A stretch of 64,000 nucleotides of DNA. Source: Paraburkholderia sp. D15 (GTDB lineage: Bacteria; Pseudomonadota; Gammaproteobacteria; Burkholderiales; Burkholderiaceae). This document shows positions 57,400 through 64,000 of this stretch, piece after piece. A program made the translations under genes and the position numbers. Within the stretch, counting starts at the first letter, position 1. Each line of letters starts with the position of its first letter. Below the pieces are notes generated by a model that was not told the DNA's origin, searched no databases, and was given only the letters and a program-made list of their open reading frames with translations. The stretch covers positions 620,001-684,000 of the forward strand of contig NZ_CP110395.1 of assembly GCF_029910215.1 (NCBI RefSeq), written 5' to 3'.

Positions 57400-57426
57400 T
57401 TTATACCCATTCCTCCGCCTCGTCAA
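57400..57426 (-). promoter_or_regulatory. Promoter of the toxin-antitoxin operon
   Basis: On the minus strand TTGACG (57426-57421) and TATAAA (57405-57400) form a sigma-70-like pair with a short 15-base spacer, 22 bases upstream of the toxin ATG. An AT-rich GTAC-containing stretch next to it could be the antitoxin operator. Confidence 0.5.
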
Positions 57427-57505
57427 GTCCTCCCACGACGCGGCGCTGAATAGTTAAAGTACAGAGAAGGTCGGCTGAGTGCCATTCGGCCATTCGGCCA
57501 ATAAA

Positions 57506-57533
57506 AAAGCCCGGCTCATATGAGCCGGGCTTT
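57506..57533 (-). terminator. Perfect 28-bp palindromic terminator of aroG
   Basis: AAAGCCCGGCTCAT and ATGAGCCGGGCTTT abut; on the minus strand the stem ends in a T-run (TTTTTTAT), giving a strong terminator 33 bp after the aroG stop. The T-run on the plus strand is shorter. Confidence 0.88.
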
Positions 57534-57565
57534 GTCAAAACGCCTGAACGTCGTCGCGGTGCGGA

Positions 57566-58639
57566 TCAGTTGCCGCTGCCGCGCGCCACACGTCGTTGCT
57601 TGACGGCTTCGGCGAGGCCTTCGAGCACGGCGACGCTTTCGTCCCAGCCGATGCACGCATCGGTGATGCTCTGCCCGTAGGTCAGCGCGCAGCCTTCCTG
57701 CAGATCCTGACGGCCGGCCACGAGATGCGACTCCACCATCACGCCGACGATTCGTTCGTCACCCGAAGCAATCTGGCGGCCGATGTCGGCGCACACCGGA
57801 ATCTGGTTCTCATGCTTCTTCGAGCTGTTCGCGTGACTCGCGTCGATCATCAGACGCGCGGCGAGACCTGCCTTGCCGATGTCCGCGCACGCCGCGTTCA
57901 CGCTGTCCGCGTCGTAGTTCGGCGTCTTGCCGCCGCGCAGAATGATGTGGCAGTCCTCGTTGCCGGCGGTCGACACGATCGCCGAGTGGCCACCCTTCGT
58001 CACCGAGAGGAAATGGTGCGGCTGCGAGGACGCCTTGATCGCGTCGACGGCGATCTTCACGTTGCCGTCCGTGCCGTTCTTGAAGCCGACCGGACACGAC
58101 AGGCCCGAAGCCAGTTCGCGGTGCACCTGCGATTCGGTCGTGCGCGCGCCGATCGCGCCCCACGAAATCAGGTCCGCGATGTATTGCGGGCTGATCATGT
58201 CCAGGTATTCGGTGCCGGCCGGCAGGCCGAGTTCGTTGATGCGCAACAGCAGTTCGCGCGCGGTGCGCAGGCCGTCGTTGATCTTGAAACTGTTGTCCAT
58301 GTACGGGTCGTTGATGAGACCCTTCCAGCCCACCGTGGTACGCGGCTTTTCGAAGTACACGCGCATCACGATCTCGAGTTCGCCGGCGAAGCGTTTGCGC
58401 TGCTCGACGAGACGGCCCGCGTATTCCATCGCGGCCTTGGTGTCGTGAATCGAGCACGGCCCGATGATCACGATCAGGCGGTCTTCCATGCCATGCAGAA
58501 TGCGATGCATCGCGGTACGCGAGTTGTAGATCACGTCGGACACCGTTTCGTCGCAGGCGAATTCGCGGATCAGGTGAGCGGGCGGCGTGAGTTCTTTCAA
58601 TTCGCGGATACGGACATCGTCGGTGTTGTGCGGGGGCAT
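57566..58639 (-). CDS. aroG: 3-deoxy-7-phosphoheptulonate (DAHP) synthase, class I
   Basis: This 357-residue enzyme joins phosphoenolpyruvate and erythrose-4-phosphate, the first step of aromatic amino acid synthesis. It has the class I blocks IIGPCSIHD, MRVYFEKPRTTVGWKG, GARTTESQVHRELASGLSCPVGFKNGTDG, DASHANSSKK and GVMVESHLVAG. It is closest to the AroG/AroF type that is feedback-inhibited by an aromatic amino acid. The ATG at 58639 has GGAGAAAC upstream. A Phe/Tyr-rich leader peptide, alternative hairpins and a terminator precede the gene, so transcription should fall when aminoacyl-tRNAs for Phe/Tyr/Trp are plentiful. Confidence 0.94.
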   Translation of the reverse strand: MPPHNTDDVRIRELKELTPPAHLIREFACDETVSDVIYNSRTAMHRILHGMEDRLIVIIGPCSIHDTKAAMEYAGRLVEQRKRFAGELEIVMRVYFEKPRTTVGWKGLINDPYMDNSFKINDGLRTARELLLRINELGLPAGTEYLDMISPQYIADLISWGAIGARTTESQVHRELASGLSCPVGFKNGTDGNVKIAVDAIKASSQPHHFLSVTKGGHSAIVSTAGNEDCHIILRGGKTPNYDADSVNAACADIGKAGLAARLMIDASHANSSKKHENQIPVCADIGRQIASGDERIVGVMVESHLVAGRQDLQEGCALTYGQSITDACIGWDESVAVLEGLAEAVKQRRVARGSGN

Positions 58640-58692
58640 GGTGTTTCTCCTGAATCGGTTCGTAGCGTGTTCGGTGTCAAAAGCGTGGGGCG

Positions 58693-58720
58693 AAAAAAAA
58701 CCGCCAGTCTGGGCTGGCGG
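58693..58720 (-). terminator. Attenuator terminator (segments 3:4) in the aroG leader
   Basis: On the minus strand CCGCCAG (58720-58714, segment 3) pairs with CTGGCGG (58707-58701, segment 4) and is followed by eight T (58700-58693), a textbook intrinsic terminator placed 53 bp before aroG. Segment 2 (CTGGCGG, 58775-58769), inside the leader peptide, can pair with segment 3 instead. Segment 1 (TCCGCCA, 58817-58811) can pair with segment 2. Confidence 0.85.
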
Positions 58721-58751
58721 TTTTTCGGGAATTCTTGGTGTCCTGCGTGCA

Positions 58752-58820
58752 CTAACACCCCTCTCGATCCGCCAGCGGTCTGAGATGCCAAAAAAAGTAA
58801 AAGTAAAACTTGGCGGACAT
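58752..58820 (-). CDS. aroG leader peptide (22 residues, Phe/Tyr/Trp-rich)
   Basis: The minus-strand ORF has ATG at 58820 and TAG at 58754-58752. After Met-Ser-Ala-Lys it encodes FYFYFFW: four Phe, two Tyr and one Trp in a row. It then continues with a 3' half containing the segment-2 sequence CTGGCGG. Stalling at the aromatic codons would mask segment 1, let segments 2 and 3 pair, and allow read-through into aroG; fast translation would let the 3:4 terminator form. No strong Shine-Dalgarno is visible before the ATG, the one weak point. The architecture matches known pheA/trp-type leaders. Confidence 0.8.
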   Translation of the reverse strand: MSAKFYFYFFWHLRPLADREGC

Positions 58821-58858
58821 GGCGAAATGGGGTCGCTGGTCAAAAAAGGGTGAGTGAC

Positions 58859-58888
58859 TTTATAACCCGGGCGGCGGGTGTGGTGCAA
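58859..58888 (-). promoter_or_regulatory. Sigma-70 promoter of the aroG leader transcript
   Basis: TTGCAC (58888-58883) and TATAAA (58864-58859) are separated by 18 bases. The start would be near 58852, about 32 bases before the leader-peptide ATG and 213 bases before aroG. Confidence 0.65.
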
Positions 58889-58916
58889 GCAGTCGGGTGT
58901 AAAAATGCGGGAAATC

Positions 58917-58951
58917 CGCATACTTCGCGCAAATCGCGCACGAAGTATGCG
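58917..58951. repeat. Inverted repeat between tldD and the aroG promoter
   Basis: CGCATACTTCG and CGAAGTATGCG pair perfectly (11 bp) around 13 bases. It begins 13 bp beyond the tldD stop. A related GCGAAGTATG lies at the start of tldD (about 60431-60440). It may terminate tldD transcripts, although there is no T-run. Confidence 0.45.
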
Positions 58952-58963
58952 TTCGCTGCGGAG

Positions 58964-60430
58964 TCAGGCCGTGCCGCCGACCGTCATCCGGTCGATCCGC
59001 AGCGTCGGCTGGCCGACGCCGACCGGCACGCTCTGACCTTCCTTGCCGCACACGCCCACGCCCGAATCGAGCTTCATGTCGTTGCCGATCATGCTGACGT
59101 ATTTGAGCGATTCCGGGCCGCTGCCGATCAGCGTCGCGCCCTTCACCGGGTACGTGACCTTGCCGTTTTCGATCATGTACGCCTCGGAGGCCGAGAACAC
59201 GAACTTGCCGTTCGTGATGTCGACCTGGCCGCCGCCGAAGTTCACCGCGTACAAGCCGTTCTTCACCGACGCGATGATTTCCTGCGGGTCTTTATCGCCG
59301 TTGAGCATGTACGTGTTGGTCATGCGCGGCATCGGCAGCGCCGCGTACGACTCGCGGCGCGCGTTGCCGGTGACCGGCATCTTCATCAGGCGCGCGTTCA
59401 GCGTGTCCTGGATGTAGCCCTTCAGAATGCCGTCCTCGATCAGCGTGGTGCACTGCGTCGGATTGCCTTCGTCGTCGATGTTCAGCGAGCCGCGGCGGTT
59501 CGGCAGCGTGCCGTCGTCGACCACGGTGACGCCCCTGGCGGCCACCTGTTCGCCGATGCGGCCGGCGAACGCCGACGAGCCCTTGCGGTTGAAGTCGCCT
59601 TCGAGCCCGTGGCCGATTGCCTCGTGCAGCAGCACGCCGGGCCAGCCCGGGCCGAGCACGACGGTCATCGCGCCGGCCGGCGCCGGACGCGCGTCGAGAT
59701 TGACCAGCGCCGCATGCACCGCGTCGTCGACGTAGCCGGACAGCACGTCGTCGGTGAAATAGCCGTAGTCGAAGCGGCCGCCGCCGCCGCCGCTGCCGAT
59801 CTCGCGGCGGCCGTTCTGCTCGGCGATCACGGTGACCGACACGCGCACCAGCGGCCGGATGTCGGCCGCGAAGCCGCCGTCGCTGCGTGCCACCAGCACC
59901 ACGTCGTACTCGCCGGCGAGGCCAGCCATCACCTGCTGGATGCGCGGATCGCGGCCACGCGCCATCTGTTCGATGCGTTCGAGCAGCTTGACCTTGGCGG
60001 TGGCGTCGAGCGAATGCAGCGGATCGGCGGGCAGGTACAGATCACGCCCGGCGATGCCGGTCAGCGACGAGGCCACCTTGATCTTCTGCTTGCCGCCGCC
60101 GGCCTTGGCGATCGCGCGCGTGGCGAGCGCAGCCTGACGGATCGCTTCGGGCGACAGGTCGTCCGAGTACGCGAACGCCGTGCGGTCGCCCGACACGGCG
60201 CGCACACCGACGCCCTGGTCGATACTGAAGCTGCCCGACTTCACGATGCCTTCCTCGAGACTCCACGCTTCGCTGCGGGTCGCCTGGAAATACAGGTCCG
60301 CGTAGTCGATGCGATGCGTGAAGATTTCGGCGAGCGTGCGGGTGAGCAGGGATTCGTCGAGACCGTAGGGCGTCAGGAGGATGTCCTTGGCGGTGGCGAG
60401 ATTACGGATACCGGGTTCGATGATGTTCAT
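58964..60430 (-). CDS. tldD: Metalloprotease TldD
   Basis: This 488-residue protein has the zinc motif HEAIGH near 268-273 ([22 protein letters not shown]) plus the C-terminal GVCGKEGQ segment with a Cys. TldD with TldE (PmbA) degrades unfolded peptides and processes some microcin and CcdA-type substrates. The partner tldE is not in this window. It lies 130 bp after the nitrilase-family gene on the same strand, an arrangement often seen in beta-proteobacteria. Confidence 0.93.
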   Translation of the reverse strand: MNIIEPGIRNLATAKDILLTPYGLDESLLTRTLAEIFTHRIDYADLYFQATRSEAWSLEEGIVKSGSFSIDQGVGVRAVSGDRTAFAYSDDLSPEAIRQAALATRAIAKAGGGKQKIKVASSLTGIAGRDLYLPADPLHSLDATAKVKLLERIEQMARGRDPRIQQVMAGLAGEYDVVLVARSDGGFAADIRPLVRVSVTVIAEQNGRREIGSGGGGGRFDYGYFTDDVLSGYVDDAVHAALVNLDARPAPAGAMTVVLGPGWPGVLLHEAIGHGLEGDFNRKGSSAFAGRIGEQVAARGVTVVDDGTLPNRRGSLNIDDEGNPTQCTTLIEDGILKGYIQDTLNARLMKMPVTGNARRESYAALPMPRMTNTYMLNGDKDPQEIIASVKNGLYAVNFGGGQVDITNGKFVFSASEAYMIENGKVTYPVKGATLIGSGPESLKYVSMIGNDMKLDSGVGVCGKEGQSVPVGVGQPTLRIDRMTVGGTA

Positions 60431-60560
60431 GCGAAGTATGTTCTGCTCGATACGAAGGATTCGGTTAGCGTGCGCTCACTATATACGTGGCGGGCGCCGC
60501 ACTTTCAATGCCGCGCGGCAACCGACGCCGCGATCGTCCAACTCAAGGTAATCAATTCAA

Positions 60561-61412
60561 TCAACTGAGCACGCGATGACGCCAGGCGGGCAGACTCTGC
60601 CGGACCTCGTCGATACGCGCCCGTTCGAGATTGCCGGCGACCACGCCGGCGCCCTCGTCGCGCACCGCGACGATTTCGCCCCACGGGTCGATCAGCATGC
60701 TGTGGCCCCAGGTCCGGCGGCCGTTTTCGTGCGTGCCGCCTTGCGCCGCGGCCAGCACGTAACACTGGTTTTCGACCGCGCGCGCACGCAGCAGCATCTC
60801 CCAGTGCGCCCGCCCGGTGGTGTACGTGAACGCCGACGGCACCACGATCAACGCGCAGTCGCCCATGCGCCGGTACAGCTCCGGAAAGCGCAGATCGTAG
60901 CAGACCGACAGCCCGACGCGGCCGAACGGCGCCGCGAAGGTGCGAACTTCGCCGCCCGGGCAGATGGTGCGGGCTTCGTCGAACGATTCCGCGCCTTTTT
61001 CGAAGTTGAACAGATGGATCTTGTCGTACCGGGCGGCCTCGTTGCCGTGCGGGTCGAACACCAGCGTGGTGTTCAGCACGCGCGCCGCTTCCGGCGCGGT
61101 CAGCGGCAGCGTGCCGCCGATCACCCAGATCTTGTGACGGCGCGCGGCATCGGCGAGAAAACGCTGGATCGGACCGTCCTGATACGTTTCGCGGATGGCC
61201 AGCTTGTCGGTGTCCTTGTGGCCCATGAAGCAGAAGTATTCGGGCAGCAGGACGAGTTGCGCGCCGTCGGCGGCGGCTTCGGCGATCAGGCGTTGCGCTT
61301 CGGCGAGATTGCGGTCGCGGTCCGGCGTGCTGACCATCTGCAACGCGGCGACGCGAAACGCGCTTTCCAGGGATCCGCTGGAGTCGGTGGACGAGACGTG
61401 TGATTCGCTCAT
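60561..61412 (-). CDS. Nitrilase-superfamily amidohydrolase (Nit1-like)
   Basis: This 283-residue C-N hydrolase has the catalytic triad Glu 58 (LLPEYF), Lys 131 (YDKIHLF) and Cys 171 (SVCYDLRFPELYR). The sequence is closest to the Nit1/NitA branch that removes deaminated glutathione. The ATG at 61412 is the normal start; the frame runs upstream but is not protein-like. It lies between the YhdP-like gene and tldD on the same strand, a gene order conserved in many beta-proteobacteria. Confidence 0.9.
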   Translation of the reverse strand: MSESHVSSTDSSGSLESAFRVAALQMVSTPDRDRNLAEAQRLIAEAAADGAQLVLLPEYFCFMGHKDTDKLAIRETYQDGPIQRFLADAARRHKIWVIGGTLPLTAPEAARVLNTTLVFDPHGNEAARYDKIHLFNFEKGAESFDEARTICPGGEVRTFAAPFGRVGLSVCYDLRFPELYRRMGDCALIVVPSAFTYTTGRAHWEMLLRARAVENQCYVLAAAQGGTHENGRRTWGHSMLIDPWGEIVAVRDEGAGVVAGNLERARIDEVRQSLPAWRHRVLS

Positions 61413-61555
61413 GAGCGTTTCGAAAAACTCCCGGTGAGGCGGCGGCGCGAATCGCGGTCGCCGCGGGCATCGTTCAAGGCTGGCTGGGCTCGCCGTGGCG
61501 GCACCGCGCGAAGCTGACCGAAAGCTCGTGTGAAGCAACGGTCAGCGCGGCGGGC

Positions 61556-64000
61556 TCAGTGCGCTTCCACGGTCGAAGCCGGAGCGTCCATCTTACCGCG
61601 ATCGTCTTTCACCCGCTCGACGTGCGGTTTCGACCACGAACCGGTGATCGCGTACTCGCGCGCGAACGCGTGCGAGACCGATTTGCTGAACGCGAGATCG
61701 GCCACCAGCGCACCCACGCCGAGCAGCGGATTGATCACCGCCGCCGCGACCACCGCGGCGCCGGCGCTGACCGTCGGCACGATTTGCACGTGCAGGTCCT
61801 GGGTTTCCTGCGCGAGGTCGACGGTGCCTTTCATGTCGGCGCGGGCCGGCGCGGTCACCATCTCGAAGTTCTCGGTCCGGCCGATGCCGTCGTGAATCTG
61901 CGCGGTGCCGGTGACACGCTCGAACGGCAGTCCTTCGCCGATCACGTCGCGGAAATTGAGCGTGGCGACGCGTGCAAGGCTCTGCAGGCTCAGCACGCCG
62001 AGCAGCTTGGCGACGCCCGGATCGACCTTGAGGATCTGGCCGTGACGCAGATCGACGGCGAGGTTGCCGTTCAGCGTCGGGTAATCGATGGTGGTCGGGC
62101 CGCCGCGCCACACCACCTTGCCCGACAGCGAACCGCTGCCGGCCTTCAGCGTGCGCGGCTGGCCGAAGCGTTCGAGCAGCGCGCCGGCATCCTTGATGTC
62201 GAGCTTGAAATCGAACACGGTGCGGCGCGGCGTGGTTTCGTCGGTGGTATTGCCGAGTTCGGTCGAGGTGCGCCAGTTCGCGGTGGCGGTCAGTGTGGCC
62301 GCCGGGTTGGTGATGTCGAGCTTGTCGAGCTGCCAGACCGGCACGCCGTCTTCGGTGAAGTTGTGCGCGTCGACTTCGAGCCGGCCGATGTTGCGGTCGC
62401 GCACGATCAGTTCGTTGACCACCAGATCGATGGACGGCATGTTCTGCGCCGGCGCCGACATCGCCTGACCGAGCAGGTCTTTGTCCGTGGCCGACGGAAT
62501 CACCACGCGGGCGAAGCGTGCCTGCAACGCGCCCGGCGATTCCTTGTTGGCGCCCGGTAGCCACGAGACATGGCCGGACACCTGATTCGACGCGATATTC
62601 GCCTGCCATTTGCCGTCCGCGTGCGACGCGCCGACGATCACGCTGTCCCAATGACGCTTGAGCAAGGTCAGCGTGCCGACGTGCAGCGCGAAGCGGCTCG
62701 GCAGGAATGACGCGAGCGCCGGGTTCGGCGGCGCGGGCGTTGCCGACGCGTTCGGCGCGGGCGCTTCCTTGCTGCGGATCTGGGTGACCAGCGCGCGCCA
62801 GGCGTCGGCGTCGAACGAATCGAGGTCGACGGCGGCGATCACGCCGTCGGACGGCAGATCGGCAGGCTTGTTCACGCCGATTGCACCGCGCACCACGGTC
62901 GGCGGCGTTTTCGGCTGATATTGCAGCAGATAAGTCGCGGCGATCGGCCCGAAGGTCAGGTCGGCGCGTTCCAGACCGGCTTCGCCCGGCGCCGTGGACG
63001 GGTTGAGCGCGAAGCGCAGCGGCATCGGCGTGCCGACCGGTTTGTCGAACGGCGCGGGGAAGTCGAGCGCGAGGCCGCTCAGGTCGGAATTCGCCGTCAC
63101 TTCCGGCAGGCGGCCCTTGGCGCCGCGCACGTTCAGCGCATACGGCGCGGTGCCGCTCATGCGCGTCAGCACCTCGGCGGCGGGACCGTGCAGATTGAGG
63201 TTGCGGGCGGCATCGGCGGCAATGTGGCCGTTCAAGTCGAGCGCATAGGTGCCGTTCTGTTTCAGACCGCCGTTCGCATGCACATCGCCGCCGAGGAATT
63301 GCCCCGACAGCCGGTCGACCTGCGCCGTGTGCTCGGTGAAGCGCACCTTGCCGTTCAGCTGCGACAGCGGCGGCACGTTGTCCACGCTCAGGCGGTTGTT
63401 CTGAAACCCGACCGCGCCTTCCACGCCGATGTGCGGCATCGGCGTGCGCGGCACCGTCAGCTTGAGCGCGAGCGATGCCGGTCCTTCCGCGTGCAGTTTG
63501 TCGGTTTCATGTTTGGCCATGATCCCGAGCGAACTCTGGTTCACGTAGTCGAGCATGTCGGCGAGCGGCCCGCGCCCGTCGCCGTCGATCACCAGCGGCG
63601 ACGCCTTGGTGCCGAGATCGTCGATCTTGCCGTTGACGCGCGTGAGCGCGACGCGCCGGTAACGCGCGCGGTCGATGTCGAAGCGCAGCACGTTCTGCTT
63701 CAATTCGAACACGCCGTCGATGCCGTCCAGCGCCGGCCACACGTTCGGCGTGCCGTTGCGCATCTTGCGCGGCGGGAACGGCGACGGATCGAACTTGCCG
63801 GCCTTGAACGGCGCGACGATATGAAACACGCCCGCGCCCGGATCGCGCGAATAGGGGAATTTGGTCAGGTCGCCGTGAATCTCGATCGTCGCGCCGTGCG
63901 ATGTCCCCGCCTGCAAGCCATGACCGAGATAGATGCGCAGTTTCTCGCTGATGCTGGTCGGCAGATAACGGACGATGCGCGTCACCTGCGCGCGCTCGAA
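61556..64000 (-). CDS. YhdP/AsmA-like envelope protein, N-terminal part outside window
   Basis: These 814 residues are the C-terminal part of a very large YhdP family protein (TIGR02099/AsmA-like), which bridges the inner and outer membranes and carries phospholipids. The frame is open to the window edge; a GTG at 63985 is probably internal because typical family members exceed 1,200 residues. Repeating beta-strand units alternate with 'LDLNGHI', 'ADLTFGPIAATYLLQYQP', 'VDAHNFTEDGVPVWQLDKLDI' and the C-terminal AsmA-like block ('GNLAVDLRHGQILKVDPGVAKLLGVLSLQSL', 'FEMVTAPARADMKGTVDLAQETQDL'). It lies upstream of the nitrilase gene. Confidence 0.9.
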   Translation of the reverse strand, partial: FERAQVTRIVRYLPTSISEKLRIYLGHGLQAGTSHGATIEIHGDLTKFPYSRDPGAGVFHIVAPFKAGKFDPSPFPPRKMRNGTPNVWPALDGIDGVFELKQNVLRFDIDRARYRRVALTRVNGKIDDLGTKASPLVIDGDGRGPLADMLDYVNQSSLGIMAKHETDKLHAEGPASLALKLTVPRTPMPHIGVEGAVGFQNNRLSVDNVPPLSQLNGKVRFTEHTAQVDRLSGQFLGGDVHANGGLKQNGTYALDLNGHIAADAARNLNLHGPAAEVLTRMSGTAPYALNVRGAKGRLPEVTANSDLSGLALDFPAPFDKPVGTPMPLRFALNPSTAPGEAGLERADLTFGPIAATYLLQYQPKTPPTVVRGAIGVNKPADLPSDGVIAAVDLDSFDADAWRALVTQIRSKEAPAPNASATPAPPNPALASFLPSRFALHVGTLTLLKRHWDSVIVGASHADGKWQANIASNQVSGHVSWLPGANKESPGALQARFARVVIPSATDKDLLGQAMSAPAQNMPSIDLVVNELIVRDRNIGRLEVDAHNFTEDGVPVWQLDKLDITNPAATLTATANWRTSTELGNTTDETTPRRTVFDFKLDIKDAGALLERFGQPRTLKAGSGSLSGKVVWRGGPTTIDYPTLNGNLAVDLRHGQILKVDPGVAKLLGVLSLQSLARVATLNFRDVIGEGLPFERVTGTAQIHDGIGRTENFEMVTAPARADMKGTVDLAQETQDLHVQIVPTVSAGAAVVAAAVINPLLGVGALVADLAFSKSVSHAFAREYAITGSWSKPHVERVKDDRGKMDAPASTVEAH

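Overview
The window is about 63-65% GC, strongly GC3-biased in most genes, and carries the gene order queA-tgt-yajC-secD-secF, a glcDEF block, split pqiA genes and a beta-proteobacterial OxyR/catalase/Dps cluster. Together with the repeat sequence found at 20.2-21.6 kb, this points to the chromosome of a Burkholderia sensu lato species, most likely Paraburkholderia. It is chromosomal DNA with housekeeping blocks and several accessory islands; no tRNA, rRNA, CRISPR array or transposase was seen.

Layout. 0-20.2 kb is a metabolic accessory region. It starts with a 5'-truncated NRPS-like carboxylate reductase, a START-like protein and a PLP aminotransferase. Then come a tandem PPC/DUF296 pair, a LysR regulator, a sigma-54 activator, a DUF815 ATPase, a DMT exporter with an AraC regulator, a thiolase/acyl-CoA ligase/aldo-keto reductase operon, and a divergent TRAP transporter/SDR operon. 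I see sigma-54 (-24/-12) promoters before the DUF296 pair, the thiolase and the TRAP genes. A shared palindromic enhancer-like sequence lies upstream of all three, so these transcription units look like one regulon of the activator encoded at 7.9-9.0 kb.

20.2-21.6 kb is a 1.39 kb element with 232-bp, about 98% identical inverted repeats. It holds a small unrecognised ORF and a structured leader resembling C4 antisense RNA, and it sits between two convergent genes whose ends carry G-quadruplex-type repeats. 21.7-25.5 kb is the pqiA1-pqiA2-pqiB-pqiC envelope lipid-transport operon. 26-27.8 kb is cytochrome b561 plus two YceI genes, followed by an MHS-type MFS transporter (28-29.4 kb).

29.5-38.3 kb is housekeeping: secF, secD, yajC, tgt, queA and divergent recG. 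38.4-43.3 kb holds a gamma-glutamyltransferase, a TetR regulator, and a two-gene unit for an exported (Tat) PLP enzyme and a lipoprotein RidA; three matching palindromes mark a probable TetR operon. 43.4-47.4 kb is the peroxide defence block: oxyR, a small ORF, catalase, a small membrane protein and dps. 47.7-55.8 kb carries ubiA, proC, yggS, glcF, glcE, glcD and an FAD-linked D-2-hydroxyacid dehydrogenase. 56.1-57.4 kb holds a cob(I)alamin adenosyltransferase and a HigBA-like toxin-antitoxin pair. 57.6-64 kb holds aroG, tldD, a nitrilase-family amidase and the 3' part of a YhdP/AsmA-like gene.

The clearest regulatory discovery is in front of aroG: a 22-codon Phe/Tyr/Trp-rich leader peptide followed by mutually exclusive hairpins and an intrinsic terminator, i.e. 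a ribosome-mediated attenuator. Start codons were chosen from protein alignment sense, Shine-Dalgarno sequences and, for the first DUF296 gene, the predicted transcription start. Family names rest on recognised motifs in the translated sequence; no database search was run.
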